Assembly (NCBI RefSeq): GCF_003129605.1
Contig: NZ_QBDX01000004.1
Span: forward strand, 744,001 to 808,000
Direction of reading: 5' to 3'
Length of the DNA: 64,000 bases
From: Hyphobacterium indicum
Lineage (GTDB): Bacteria; Pseudomonadota; Alphaproteobacteria; Caulobacterales; Maricaulaceae
Program-made: the position numbers and the translations under genes
Shown: in pieces, positions 26,216-36,300 of the stretch
Layout of the letters: every line of letters begins with the position of its first letter
Numbering within the stretch: position 1 is the first letter of the stretch
Notes under the pieces: generated by a model
The model's database searches: none
What the model was told of the DNA's origin: nothing
What the model saw: the letters and a program-made list of their open reading frames with translations, nothing else

Positions 26216-26860
26216 ATGGCCTGGTTCGACAAGCGCTGGAAAACGGACATCATCCCTGCGGCCCAGGCCCTGCCCGGCCGCGATCAGGCCATCATGGCGC
26301 CGCGCCCGCATTATGTCTCGGGAGCCTCGCTCACCGAAGTGAAGCCGGGTGAGGACGTGGTCTTCTTTGCCCTGGGCTGTTTCTGGGGCGCCGAGCGCCT
26401 GTTCTGGGAAACGCCGGGCGTGGTCTCCACTGCCGTCGGCTACCAGGGTGGCCACACGAAAAACCCGACCTATCAGGAAGTCTGTACCGGCGGCACCGGC
26501 CATGCCGAATCCGTGCGCGTGGTGTATGAACCATCGAAAGTCTCTCTGGAAAGCCTGCTGAAGATTTTCTGGGAAAGCCATGACCCGACGCAAGGCATGC
26601 GCCAGGGCAATGATATCGGCACCCAGTACCGCTCGGCCATCTACTGGACGACGCCCGCACAGGAAGCCGCCGTACGGGACAGCGCGGCCATGTATGCCGA
26701 AGCGCTCGAGCAGGCCGGCCGCGGCCGCATCACCACCGAACTCGCGCCCGCGGCCCCCTTCTATTATGCCGAGGATGATCACCAGCAATACCTGGCCAAG
26801 AATCCCGGCGGTTATTGCGGCATTGGCGGTACTGGCGTGACATGTCCCATCGGCCGCTGA
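26216..26860 (+). CDS. msrA: Peptide-methionine (S)-S-oxide reductase
   Basis: Reduces the S-epimer of methionine sulfoxide in proteins, using thioredoxin. The 214-residue protein has the active-site [11 protein letters not shown] (Cys at about residue 59), the substrate pocket motifs TAVGYQGG and [10 protein letters not shown], and [19 protein letters not shown]. The C-terminal [14 protein letters not shown] supplies the recycling cysteines. The ATG at 26216 is chosen because a GAGGA site precedes it. Longer in-frame starts would add residues unlike the family. It is the first core gene right of the tRNA. Confidence 0.95.
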   Translation: MAWFDKRWKTDIIPAAQALPGRDQAIMAPRPHYVSGASLTEVKPGEDVVFFALGCFWGAERLFWETPGVVSTAVGYQGGHTKNPTYQEVCTGGTGHAESVRVVYEPSKVSLESLLKIFWESHDPTQGMRQGNDIGTQYRSAIYWTTPAQEAAVRDSAAMYAEALEQAGRGRITTELAPAAPFYYAEDDHQQYLAKNPGGYCGIGGTGVTCPIGR

Positions 26861-26944
26861 CAGGCCCTGTGTCTTTCGGTGATATCCTTGATGTGATCCC
26901 GGTCCGGCGGCGGGTGGAAGAACGCTCAAAGCCATCTTCACATG

Positions 26945-27004
26945 ATGCGGAATGGCGGAATCCGCATATTCGCAAAAAAACAATTCGCCGATTTGCAAAT
27001 CGGC
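26945..27004. promoter_or_regulatory. Palindromes upstream of the DUF4386 gene
   Basis: A perfect 18-bp palindrome, GCCGATTTGCAAATCGGC, occupies 26987-27004. About 20 bp before it lies an inverted repeat with arms ATGCGGA (26945-26951) and TCCGCAT (26961-26967). The palindrome is 58 bp before the next start codon and looks like an operator, while the upstream hairpin could attenuate or end msrA transcription. No regulator is identified. Confidence 0.45.
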
Positions 27005-27062
27005 AGGACGACGGAGTGTGGGAAAGAGAGAGTGGCCGGAACCAATTCAAAAAGGATCCCGC

Positions 27063-27806
27063 ATGCCCCTCTCATCCCTGCCCCGTCACCCGGTGACGCT
27101 CGCCCGCCTGTCCGGCCTTGCCTATCTCGCAATCATTCTGAGCGGCATTTTTGCCCAGATTGTTGTGCGCGGTAATCTGATCGACTGGCAGGACGCCAAT
27201 GCCACGGCGGCGGCGATTATGTCACAAGACACATTGTTCCGGCTTGGCCTGCTGGCCGACTTTCTGGTCTTCGCACTCGATATCCTGCTGGCAGTGACCT
27301 TCTATCGCCTGCTGGCCCCCGTCGATCGGGGGGTTGCTCTGTTCGCCTTGTCAGCCCGGCTGGTCATGAGCGCCGTCATGGTCACGGCGCTGCTGGCGGA
27401 AACAGCTCCGCTCCTGCTTCTGGGTGAGACGCCGATAGCCGGCCAGCTTGATGCAGACACCGCAAACGCGGTGAGCCTGATCTTCCTGGGCCTGCACAAT
27501 GAAGGCTATATTCTTGGCCTGATGCTGTTCGGGCTTCATTGCGGGGCCCTTGGGATCCTGCTGGCCCGCGCCCGCTATTTTCCGGCCTTTCTGGGGCTGC
27601 TCATGGGCCTGTCCGGCATCAGCTATCTGGCGCTGGGCGTAGTGCATTTCGGAATACCGGCGCTCAGCGGTGTCGGGGGGCTGTTGCTTCTGCCCGCCGC
27701 CTTGCCGGAATTCGTCTTCGCGGGCTGGCTTCTTGTCGTGGGCCTCAATCGCCGCCAGTGGGCGGCACAGGGTGCCGCGGACGAGCCACATCCTCCCGGA
27801 GCCTGA
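27063..27806 (+). CDS. DUF4386 family membrane protein
   Basis: A 247-residue inner-membrane protein with about six hydrophobic helices. The N-terminal LSGLAYLAIILSGIFAQIVV and the following GNLIDWQDANATAAAIMSQ loop fit the DUF4386 family, whose function is unknown. The ATG at 27063 with an AAGGA site at the right distance is preferred to upstream in-frame starts, which would overlap the palindrome region. Confidence 0.82.
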   Translation: MPLSSLPRHPVTLARLSGLAYLAIILSGIFAQIVVRGNLIDWQDANATAAAIMSQDTLFRLGLLADFLVFALDILLAVTFYRLLAPVDRGVALFALSARLVMSAVMVTALLAETAPLLLLGETPIAGQLDADTANAVSLIFLGLHNEGYILGLMLFGLHCGALGILLARARYFPAFLGLLMGLSGISYLALGVVHFGIPALSGVGGLLLLPAALPEFVFAGWLLVVGLNRRQWAAQGAADEPHPPGA

Positions 27807-27868
27807 ATTCCTTACAGGAAAGCGCCGAATACATGTATCGTGTTGGAAACCGGAGCCGGAGTTCTGAC

Positions 27869-29425
27869 ATGATACATGAAACCCTGAAAATGACGGCGGG
27901 CGTATGCGCAGTCTTTCTCATGCTCTCATCGCCCGGTAGCGCGGCCACGTCATTCGACTGCCGGGCCTGTGAAACAGCTGAACGGTTTTACGAAGCCCGG
28001 GAAGAGGCGCTGGCCTGGACCGGTCCGGCCAATGCCCACCTTCTTGAAGATCTGGTCGAGGCTGTCCGAGGCGCATCCACACATGGTCTGTCGCCGGAAG
28101 ACTATCATCTGACGTCACTGGAGGCCATTGATCCGCAAATAGCCGACCAGGCCGCGGATGAACTGGCCACCGATTCCTATCTGACCCTCGCGGCACACCT
28201 ACTGGCGGGCCGTCTTGATCCGGTATCTGTTGAACCGGACTGGACCGCCGCCCGCCGTGGCCGTGATCTGGCAGCTTATCTTCAAGGAGCCGTCAGCAAT
28301 GGCGCTATCAGGGAAAGCCTTGAAACCCTTGCCCCGGCACAACCCGGTTACCAGACCTTGCGCGACGCGCTTGTTTTCTATCGGGCGCTCGAAGCTGAAG
28401 GCTCATGGCCAACTGTCGAGGCCGGTGGAACCTTGCGCCCCGGCGACATTGGACCGCGTGTCGCACAATTGCGCGCGCGGCTGGCCGCCACGGGTGATAT
28501 TGCCATTGAGAGCGAGACACCCGAATTATACGATGAAGCTCTGGCCGAAGCGGTCCGGGTTTTCCAGAATCGCACCAGCCTGGATGCTGACGGCATTATT
28601 GGTGCGCAAACCCTGGCCCAGCTGAATACGCCTGTCTCCGGCCGGGTCCGCCAGATCGAGGCAAACCTGGAGCGCTGGCGCTGGCTGCCGGAGGATCTGG
28701 GCCGCCGGCATATTCGGGTGAATATTGCCGACTATCAGCTGGAAGCTTGGAATAATGGCGCGATCGAGCGCACACATGAGGTGATTGTCGGCCAGCTCTA
28801 CCGGCGAACACCGGTCTTTTCCGGAAATATGAGTTATTTCGTCTTGAATCCCTGGTGGGAGACTCCGCCAAGCCTGACCGTGAGGGACAAGTTGCCCGCT
28901 TTCCGGCGCGATCCATCAGCTGTCAACAGGCTTGGCTTTCAGGTCATAGACCGTGTGGGCAATATTGTAGATTCGGAAACCATTGACTGGGCAACGGTTC
29001 CGGCATCGCCCTTTCCTTACCGTATACGACAGGCTCCCGGGCCATTGAACGCGCTTGGCGAAGTGAAATTCATGTTCCCGAATCAGCACAATGTTTATCT
29101 GCACGATACGCCGACACGCGGCCTTTTCGCCCAGCGCCAGCGGAATTTTTCATCCGGCTGTGTGCGCGTACGGGATCCGCTGGAACTGGCGCAATGGGTC
29201 GCTGCCGATGCCGATGGATGGACGCCGGAAAGGCTGATGTCCGTTGCGGGCGGGAACACCGAAACGCGGGTATCACTCGCCCGCCATATTCCGGTGCATA
29301 TCCTGTATTCCACGGTTGTTCCCGACGAGGTCTCGGGCGTCCGCTTCCTGAACGATATCTACGGGCGCGATCAGGCCGTGCTGGACGCAATGTCAGCATC
29401 GCCACCGGCCATGGCGTCGCGCTAG
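27869..29425 (+). CDS. L,D-transpeptidase (YcbB/LdtD-like)
   Basis: A 518-residue exported enzyme that makes 3-3 cross-links in peptidoglycan or attaches proteins to it. A signal peptide (AGVCAVFLMLSSPGSAAT) leads into a scaffold domain, then a peptidoglycan-binding repeat (LRPGDIGPRVAQLRARLAAT ... GIIGAQTLAQLN). The YkuD catalytic domain has a conserved His (VYLHDTPTRGLF) and the nucleophile in SSGCVRVRDP. The domain order and length match YcbB-type enzymes. A GGAG site supports the ATG at 27869. Confidence 0.93.
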   Translation: MIHETLKMTAGVCAVFLMLSSPGSAATSFDCRACETAERFYEAREEALAWTGPANAHLLEDLVEAVRGASTHGLSPEDYHLTSLEAIDPQIADQAADELATDSYLTLAAHLLAGRLDPVSVEPDWTAARRGRDLAAYLQGAVSNGAIRESLETLAPAQPGYQTLRDALVFYRALEAEGSWPTVEAGGTLRPGDIGPRVAQLRARLAATGDIAIESETPELYDEALAEAVRVFQNRTSLDADGIIGAQTLAQLNTPVSGRVRQIEANLERWRWLPEDLGRRHIRVNIADYQLEAWNNGAIERTHEVIVGQLYRRTPVFSGNMSYFVLNPWWETPPSLTVRDKLPAFRRDPSAVNRLGFQVIDRVGNIVDSETIDWATVPASPFPYRIRQAPGPLNALGEVKFMFPNQHNVYLHDTPTRGLFAQRQRNFSSGCVRVRDPLELAQWVAADADGWTPERLMSVAGGNTETRVSLARHIPVHILYSTVVPDEVSGVRFLNDIYGRDQAVLDAMSASPPAMASR

Positions 29426-29497
29426 CCAATCACATTGACGTGCGGCGAGTTGACAATCCGCTCGCCGCACGGAGTGTGTCGCCAGACGGAGACCGCC

Positions 29498-30061
29498 ATG
29501 CCCCGCTATCCAAGCCTCGGGAAGGATGATTATCTGGAAGCCCTGTTCCGGCGCTTTCCACGCGGTGTGAAACCGCTTCTGGAACTGCATGACGCGCTGA
29601 TGCGTGAGCCGTCGGAGCTCGACATCGCCACCCGGGAGCTGATTTCCGCCTATGTCTCCGGCCTCAATGCCTGCCGCTTCTGCTATGGCGCGCACAAGGC
29701 GATGGCCCAGGCTTTCGGCGTTGATCCGGAATTGATCGAGGCGCTGGTTACATCCGGCCCGGCCGACGCCATCATTGACCGGAAGCTGGTCCCTCTCCTT
29801 GAATATGTGCGGCAGGTCACGGTCGATCCCGGCAAGTCGACTGACGCCATGGCCGAGGCCGTCTACGCGGCGGGCTGGAGCGAGGATGCGCTCTATGATG
29901 CGGTCGCCGTGGCAGCGCTCTATGCCTATATGAACCGCATTCTCGAGGGTGCGGGGATCGACCCCAAGCCGGTCTTCAGCGCCCCGTCCGAAGACGAGCT
30001 GAAAGCAAGGCGCGAGGGCGATTATAGCGGTTGGGGACGAAAGGCCGGCCTGATTGATTGA
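29498..30061 (+). CDS. AhpD-like/carboxymuconolactone decarboxylase-family protein
   Basis: A 187-residue helical protein with the motif NACRFCYGAHKAMAQAFGV, a CxxC followed by His as in AhpD-type alkylhydroperoxidases and 'peroxidase-related' enzymes. Such proteins use the Cys pair for peroxide reduction or protein redox exchange. It precedes the serB-like gene with an 8-bp overlap, which suggests joint expression without an obvious shared pathway. Confidence 0.85.
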   Translation: MPRYPSLGKDDYLEALFRRFPRGVKPLLELHDALMREPSELDIATRELISAYVSGLNACRFCYGAHKAMAQAFGVDPELIEALVTSGPADAIIDRKLVPLLEYVRQVTVDPGKSTDAMAEAVYAAGWSEDALYDAVAVAALYAYMNRILEGAGIDPKPVFSAPSEDELKARREGDYSGWGRKAGLID

Positions 30062-30716
30062 TGCGCCCCGCCTTGTCTGCTTCGACGTGGATTCAACGCT
30101 GTTGGCGGTGGAAAGCCTTGACTTCGTCCTGACCCGCAAGCTCGGCCCCGCCGCCGCGGAAAAGATCGAGGCGCTCACCTCTGGCGGCATGAATGGCACG
30201 CTGTCTTTCCGCCAGTCGCTGATGGCCCGCCTCGACCTGACCCCCTTGAAGCGCAGCGATATTACCGCCGCGGCGGTCGAATTGCGCCAGCATCTGACGC
30301 CGGGAATGGCGCAATTGCTGGGCGATCTGCGCCAGCGCGGCGATCAGGTCAGGGCGGTGTCCGGCGGATTTTCGGACGTTCTGGTGCCGGCGCTGCGCGA
30401 TCTCGGCTTTGCCGGAGAAGAAATTTTCGCCAACCGCCTTGTGTGGGAGGGTGAAACCGTTGCCGGCATCGATACCGGCAATCCCCTGTCGGACAATGGT
30501 GGCAAGCCCCGCATTCTCGCGGGCCTGCGGTCGAACACGCAGTATTCCGCTGTCTGGATGGTCGGCGATGGCGTCACCGATCTGGAAACCCTGACCGCCG
30601 GGGCAGCGGATCACTTCATCGGATTTGGCGGCATTGCCCGCCGCGACGCGGTCGTGGAGCGCGCCCCGGACTATGCCGGAACACTGGATGATTTGCGTGG
30701 CCTGCTGCTGGGTTAG
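30054..30716 (+). CDS. serB: HAD-family phosphatase, probable phosphoserine phosphatase
   Basis: A 220-residue HAD hydrolase that would remove phosphate from L-phosphoserine in the last step of serine synthesis. The catalytic motif I is CFDVDSTLLAVES, with a stretch comparable to SerB (MNGTLSFRQSLMARL) after it. Motif II is AVSGGFSDVL and motif IV MVGDGVTDLE. Translation starts at a TTG overlapping the previous gene, since no ATG lies earlier. Its stop overlaps the convergent serA stop by 4 bp, and that adjacency supports the serine assignment. Confidence 0.83.
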   Translation: MIDAPRLVCFDVDSTLLAVESLDFVLTRKLGPAAAEKIEALTSGGMNGTLSFRQSLMARLDLTPLKRSDITAAAVELRQHLTPGMAQLLGDLRQRGDQVRAVSGGFSDVLVPALRDLGFAGEEIFANRLVWEGETVAGIDTGNPLSDNGGKPRILAGLRSNTQYSAVWMVGDGVTDLETLTAGAADHFIGFGGIARRDAVVERAPDYAGTLDDLRGLLLG

Positions 30717-31918
30717 CTGGCTATCGTGCGGATGCGGACCGTTCCGGGCGCGCGGCGCAATTGATCGAGCACGCCGTCGGGAACCGCGCCTTCCACATCG
30801 GTGGACACATAACCCAGCCCGCCTGCCGTATTGAGATACTGGGCCGCGATATTCAGGCCGGCTTCGCTGACAATGCGGGTCAGCGCCGAGAGATAGCCCG
30901 GCGCATTGCCATGCAGCGCGAGGATACGCGAGCGTCCGGCTGCGAGGTCGCCGGCCTCCAGTTCCGGAAAATTCACCGATTTTGCCGATCCGCCACTGAC
31001 CGCATAGCGCGCCAGCTTCATGCCGGCATCCATGCCGATGGCGGCCTGGGCTTCCTCGGTCGAGCCACCAATATGCGGGGTGAGAAGCGCATTATCGCAG
31101 GCGCGCAACGGGCTGACAAACTCTTCCTCTTTCGAGGCCGGCTCCACCGGGAAAACATCCACCGCCGCCCCGGCCAGATGACCGGAATGCAGCGCCGCCG
31201 CGAGTGCATCGACATCCACCAGATCGCCACGCGCATGATTGATCAGGAAGCTGCCCGGCTTCATTTTCGCGATCGCCGCCGCATCCATCATCATCCGCGT
31301 TTGCGGCGTGGACGGCACGTGCAGCGTGACCACATCGCTGAGCGCCAGGAGCTCGTCCAGCGACGCCACCGGCCTTGCATTGCCATGCGCCAGCTTGGGC
31401 TCCGTGTCATAGAAATAGACGTGCATGCCATGGCCCGAGGCCAGTACGGACAATTGCGAGCCGATATTGCCATAGCCGATAATGCCCAGCTTCTTGGCAC
31501 GGACTTCATGCGCACCTGTGGCCGTTTTCTGCCATTCGCCGCGGCGGATGGCGGCCAGTTTTTGCGGAATGCCGCGCATCAGCATCACCGTCGAGGCCAG
31601 TGTCAGCTCGGCCACGGAACGCGTATTGGCAAAGGGCGCATTGAAAACCGCAACACCGCGCCGGGCCGCCGCGTCCAGATCGACCTGGTTGGTGCCGATG
31701 CAGAAACAACCGATGGCCAGGAGATCCGGCGCCGCGGCGAGGATGTCATCGGTGATCTTTGTGCGCGACCGAATGCCCAGAAGCTGTACACCGGCCAGCC
31801 GCGCCTTCAGCTCGCCAGCATCCAGCGCATGGCCGGCGCGTTCGATCTCGATACCCGGAATGCGGCGGAGCACCTCGTCCGCATCGGGATGCACATTTTC
31901 AAGCAGGAGTGTCTTCAT
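30713..31918 (-). CDS. serA: D-3-phosphoglycerate dehydrogenase
   Basis: A 401-residue NAD-dependent enzyme oxidising 3-phosphoglycerate, the first step of serine biosynthesis. The N-terminal substrate domain is followed by the Rossmann motif GIIGYGNIGSQL, the catalytic residues in NHARGDLVDVDAL and the His of TPHIGGSTEEAQ. The C-terminal segment (GYLSALTRIVSEAGLNIAAQY) is an ACT-type regulatory domain for serine feedback, so the form resembles the E. coli enzyme. It converges with the serB-like gene. Confidence 0.95.
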   Translation of the reverse strand: MKTLLLENVHPDADEVLRRIPGIEIERAGHALDAGELKARLAGVQLLGIRSRTKITDDILAAAPDLLAIGCFCIGTNQVDLDAAARRGVAVFNAPFANTRSVAELTLASTVMLMRGIPQKLAAIRRGEWQKTATGAHEVRAKKLGIIGYGNIGSQLSVLASGHGMHVYFYDTEPKLAHGNARPVASLDELLALSDVVTLHVPSTPQTRMMMDAAAIAKMKPGSFLINHARGDLVDVDALAAALHSGHLAGAAVDVFPVEPASKEEEFVSPLRACDNALLTPHIGGSTEEAQAAIGMDAGMKLARYAVSGGSAKSVNFPELEAGDLAAGRSRILALHGNAPGYLSALTRIVSEAGLNIAAQYLNTAGGLGYVSTDVEGAVPDGVLDQLRRAPGTVRIRTIAS

Positions 31919-31981
31919 CGGGCCGGACCTGTTTCGCTGCAGGGCAGCAAAATCCGATTCCGGCCCGGGGTGAAGCCATCT

Positions 31982-32512
31982 TTACTCGTCTGCGGAGAGC
32001 GTGCGCAGTGCCGCCAGCGACAGGTCGACATGCTCGTACGGGCTGAGCGCATTGTGCGTCATCACGATATTCGAACTCTGGTCGATCACATAGGTGGTCC
32101 GTTCCGTCCAGCCCGGCCGCGCCAGCAGGCGTACTTCATAATCGCCCATCATGCCGTCGGCGATCGCAAACACCGGGAAGGCCGAAGCGCAATGCTGTGT
32201 GGAGAAATCCGCCAGCCGGTCGGTATTGCCGGCGGTGACGCCGATCACCCGCGCGCCCAGTGCTTCGAACTCGCCAATGCTTTCGGCAAAGCTCGCAGCC
32301 TGCGCCTCGCAGCCATCGGTGAAGGCGGCCGGGAAGAAGAACAGCACGACCGGCCCTTCAGACAGGGCCTCCGACAGGGTGAAGCTGACCGGTTCCCCGG
32401 CCTGGAAGCCGTCAACCGTGAAATCCGGTGCCGCTTCGCCCGGCTCCAGATCGGCAAGGGCGGCAGCAGAGACAAGCAGGCCTGCCGAGGCGGCAAGTAA
32501 GGTGCGGAACAT
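31982..32512 (-). CDS. Exported peroxiredoxin (AhpC/TSA, BCP-like)
   Basis: A 176-residue protein with a signal peptide (FRTLLAASAGLLVSAAALA), so it acts in the periplasm. The thioredoxin-like fold carries the peroxidatic cysteine in FFFPAAFTDGCEAQAASF, with the preceding Thr conserved. A second Cys (STQHCASAF) could be resolving. It should detoxify peroxides using a thiol donor. It stands alone, divergent from the 2OG oxygenase gene. Confidence 0.87.
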   Translation of the reverse strand: MFRTLLAASAGLLVSAAALADLEPGEAAPDFTVDGFQAGEPVSFTLSEALSEGPVVLFFFPAAFTDGCEAQAASFAESIGEFEALGARVIGVTAGNTDRLADFSTQHCASAFPVFAIADGMMGDYEVRLLARPGWTERTTYVIDQSSNIVMTHNALSPYEHVDLSLAALRTLSADE

Positions 32513-32663
32513 GGGGTCACTCCGTTTTGTTCTGCCTATGAATATAGGCGTTGCGGCCGGTTTGGCGAGGGCCCGCCCCGGTCCGCAATGCGATGAGGCG
32601 CTTCCGATTATATTTCACTTGCCACACCAGCGCATTGACCCTAGAGCGCAGGCCCTTTGTGCG

Positions 32664-33356
32664 ATGGCGGACATGGCTCTCGATCTTCCGGCAGGCAGTG
32701 CGCCCGCCCCCTTCTTCGGCGACAACCGGACCGCCGCGCTGATCGAGGATCTGGCGGCAAGGGGCTGGGCGCATGCTGAAGCTGCGCTGCCGGACGCCCT
32801 GACCCATGCCCTGCGCCTGCGGCTGGAAACACTGGACGCCGCAGATGCGCTGAAACCGGCCGCCATTGGCCGCGGTGACAGCCAGATCCGGGCCGCCGCC
32901 ATCCGCCGGACCCAGATCCGCTGGCTGGAGGGCAAGGATCCGGCAGAGCGTGCCTTCCTCGAGGGCTGCGAATCCCTGCGCCGGGAGATCAACCGCACCC
33001 TCTTTGCCGGCCTGTTCGAGTTCGAGGCGCATTTCGCCCGCTATCCGACCGGGGGCCATTATGCCCGTCATCTCGATGCCTTTGCCGACCGGCCGCGCGA
33101 CCGCGTCGTCTCGCTCGTCGCCTGGCTGAACAGGGACTGGCAGGCCGGCGATGGCGGCGAGCTCGATCTCTGGTCCGGCCCCGATGACACCGACCCGCCC
33201 GTCGCCACTCTGCCGCCGCGCGGCGGCGATCTTTTGCTGATGATGTCGGAAACCATCCCTCATGCCGTGCGCGAAACGGTCAGGCCGCGCCTGGGCCTCG
33301 CCGGCTGGTTCCGCATCAATCCCGGCGTCGGTGGCGTGCTCGACCCGGCGGGGTGA
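32664..33356 (+). CDS. 2OG-Fe(II) dioxygenase (prolyl-4-hydroxylase-like)
   Basis: A 230-residue dioxygenase with the iron-binding HxD in GGHYARHLDAF (about residues 137-147), the distal His in ETIPHAVRETV and the 2-oxoglutarate Arg in GLAGWFR. The fold and spacing resemble SM-20/prolyl 4-hydroxylase-type enzymes. The substrate, possibly a protein side chain, is unknown. A second in-frame ATG lies 9 nt downstream. The last 89 bp of the gene recur at 36525-36613, beyond the HET-C-like gene. Confidence 0.85.
   Translation: MADMALDLPAGSAPAPFFGDNRTAALIEDLAARGWAHAEAALPDALTHALRLRLETLDAADALKPAAIGRGDSQIRAAAIRRTQIRWLEGKDPAERAFLEGCESLRREINRTLFAGLFEFEAHFARYPTGGHYARHLDAFADRPRDRVVSLVAWLNRDWQAGDGGELDLWSGPDDTDPPVATLPPRGGDLLLMMSETIPHAVRETVRPRLGLAGWFRINPGVGGVLDPAG
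33268..33356 (+). repeat. 89-bp direct repeat, left copy
   Basis: The 3' end of the 2OG oxygenase gene, from TGCGCGAAACGGTCA to its stop codon. It matches 36525-36613 in the same orientation with 7 mismatches by eye. Confidence 0.92.
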
Positions 33357-36300
33357 TCAGTCCGGCGTACAGGCGGCGATAGCCGACGGGCGATCATGCC
33401 CCGCGGCGCGATTCTGACGATAGCAATCCGTCCGCGCCCCGGCATTGAACGTGCCGGCACACAATTCGAGCGCCGGCTGCCAGGTCCAGCTTTCACCGTT
33501 CAGCCCGGCAAGCGCGATCTCGAAACACCGGGCCGGTGCGCCACTGTTCTCCGCTCCGGCACACAGGCGTTCAATATTGCCTGATGCCCAGCGCGTCGTG
33601 CCTTGCGCATTCCAGGCGATCTGTCCCTGCACCTGCCCGGCACAGGAGCGGCGTGTGGTGTTGCGGACGGCCGCAAGTGAATCGCGGTCAATCGTCCGGG
33701 CCGGCGCGGATATTGCCGGTTCGGCCGGAAGCCCGGGCCGGCCGGGCGGGGACAGCTGCGTGTTGGCCGTCGCTTGCGGCGGCCGCAGCGTCGCCCAGCG
33801 TGCTGTCCAGTCCGGAACGCGGCGCTGTCCGTTGAGCGAACGGGTCACGCCGAAGGCGGCAAGGTCCACACCGATGGAATGGACCGCACCTGTATCCAGT
33901 GAAATACTGCGGCGTTCTTCCTCATCGATCCAGCCGGCAATGCGCGCATCCAGTACCGGACCGTATTGCGGGCGTTCACCGCGATAGAAGGCATGAACGG
34001 TCAGGTTCTCGATCCGCCAATCCCCGCCCAGCGTGCGGCCGAATTCGTAGAGGAACTGGTTGTAATCGTCAGCATCGGCGGGATCGACACCGGTGGAGAA
34101 TTGGGCGAACAGATTATCGCGGTCGCTTGACCGTTCATTGTCACTTTCCCAGCCCTGACCCGCCAGCGTGACGATCCCGTCCGGCGGCAGGCGGACGGGC
34201 GCAAAGACATGTGACAGGGACACCAGCCGCCGGTCTCTGGAATCAGTGCCGATACCCGAATAAGGACCAAAGCTGCGCGCTTCCGGCTCGCTGATGCCAT
34301 AGGCGCTCAGCGCGAAGAAGAAGAAGGGTTCATCCGTGCGGGTCGCCCCGTCCACGCGCGATTCCCGCAACACGGTCAGTCCGCGGATGCCGATCTCGTA
34401 TTCGCCCCAGCGCCGGTAGGTATTGTCACCGTCCCAGGCGGTGCGCCGGACGGTCAGCCGGATGCGATAAACCCCTTCCGCCCCGCCATCCATGAGCACA
34501 TAGGCTTCACCGGGCTGCGAGCGGACCGTTTCGCCGCGATAGGTGACCGAATTGCCCGACCGGATCAGCTCATCCAGCTCGTCGCGGCTGACCGACCAGA
34601 TGATGTGCCCGATATAGTCCTGATCATTGCGGAAGGTGTGGCGCAGCCCCTCCAGCCGGTCGCGAATCCGGTTGCCCCAGCTGCGGAAAAAGGCGCGTCG
34701 GACCTCCCGCCGCGAGGCGCTGTCATTGAACAGGGTAAACGCGCCCGGGAGCTCGGCAAACGGACCGACGGTATAAACCTGGGAGTCGCCCGCCTCGAAA
34801 TCATTATAGGTCAGGATTGACTGGCGGACCGGGCTGTCGGGATTGCGGGTGTTGAGATAGTCGAGCAGGAAGCGCTCGCCGCCGGCCTCTAGATAGATAT
34901 CGCCATCGGTCCCGGCGCCGCGGCTGTTTGCCGTGTCGATGCGCACCCGCAGATACCAGCCATCGGAAAACGGGTTGGCCGCTGGCGCATCATGCCCGCC
35001 CGTCAGGAACTGGAAGGGCAGCTGGGCATAATGCTCGAACTGGCCGGTGATCTCCCGCGGCGGGCGGCTATAGCTGAAATCGCCATGGCAGACCGGCACG
35101 CCGGACGCGCTGCGGCAGGTCCGCACCTGGCGCCAGAAATCCGGATGGCGGTCCGACATGTACTCACCGATCAGGCGCAGCCATTGCTGGGAAGAAATGA
35201 TGGCCAGATGCTTGGCCTCAGAGAACAGGAAGTCGGATTCGCGTTCGCAGGCGGCACCATGGCCGGCCACATCGCGGCACATCTCGCGCGGGTTGAACAT
35301 TGCCGCTTCCGGCGGCCGGTCGGACCGGTCTGAACCGGAGGATTCGATATCGCCGGCCACGCGGCCGAGTCTTTCCTGCGTGCGGCGGTCGATCCGTGTG
35401 TCCAGCGGACTGTCCGGCAGCGCGCCTTCCACCCGCTCGGCGAGGCTGACCGGATTGCGGACGGCGTCGCGCCCGCTATTCGTGGTCAGCCCGCGCTGAT
35501 CCGCGGCAATCTGCGCCAGCCAGGTGGTATCCATGGCAATGCCCGGCGGAGCCAGAACCGCGATATTGGTTTCCCGTCCGGCCACAACAACGCCCACGGT
35601 TTCGGAATCCGACTGCTGGCATTCGCGGTGCGCCTCGCAAAAGGAAATGCTGGAAGTCGGCAGGCCGCGTGTGCACAGAACGTCGAGTGCGCGCCGCGCC
35701 GCGGGCCGGTCATAGAGCGAGCAGGCGAGGTTGAACTGGCCATGCTGGATCGGCGCGATCTCGTCTTCATAGGCACCGGTCAGCACCGCGAAGCTGCGCC
35801 GCTGGACGGGCGGCGTGTCGAGATAGGTCCGGCCACGGCGGTCAGGATGATCAATCCATGTGGAGTGCGAGTAGAAATCCTGAACCGCGTGCAGCGACAG
35901 GCCCAGAAGGTGATGCGCGGCATCGACATCATCATTGTCCGCCGCCCAGTTCAGCCCGATCAGCACACCGGCCAGATAGCGCTGCCAGGTCGCCTCGACC
36001 TCGGCGCCGGAGTTGAGATCGTCGAAATGCAGACTGGCCAGATGCCAGTATTGCGACATGGATGCCTTGTACCGGTTGAGAATGCCGGATTCGCCGTCCA
36101 GCACACCTCCGGGATTGACCGCCTGCGCCCACCAGAGCGGGCTGTATAGATAGCTGTCGATATAATCGGCATGCCAGGCCATGGCGTGGGCGGCTTCCGG
36201 GCTGAATCCCGTCCCCGGATAGAGGTGCGTGTCGCGATTGCCGCTGCAATTGGCGTCGCCGGCCGCCGCCCGGCAGGTCATGTCTTCATGGTGCCAGGGA

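Noticed and set aside
26177-26998. Minus-strand reading frame across msrA
   Set aside because: It covers the opposite strand of msrA, which has all catalytic motifs, and extends into a palindromic non-coding region.
30761-32500. Long plus-strand reading frame (579 codons) opposite serA and the peroxiredoxin
   Set aside because: It runs antisense to two well-supported genes, has a biased His/Arg/Gln composition typical of antisense frames in GC-rich DNA, and shows no domain.
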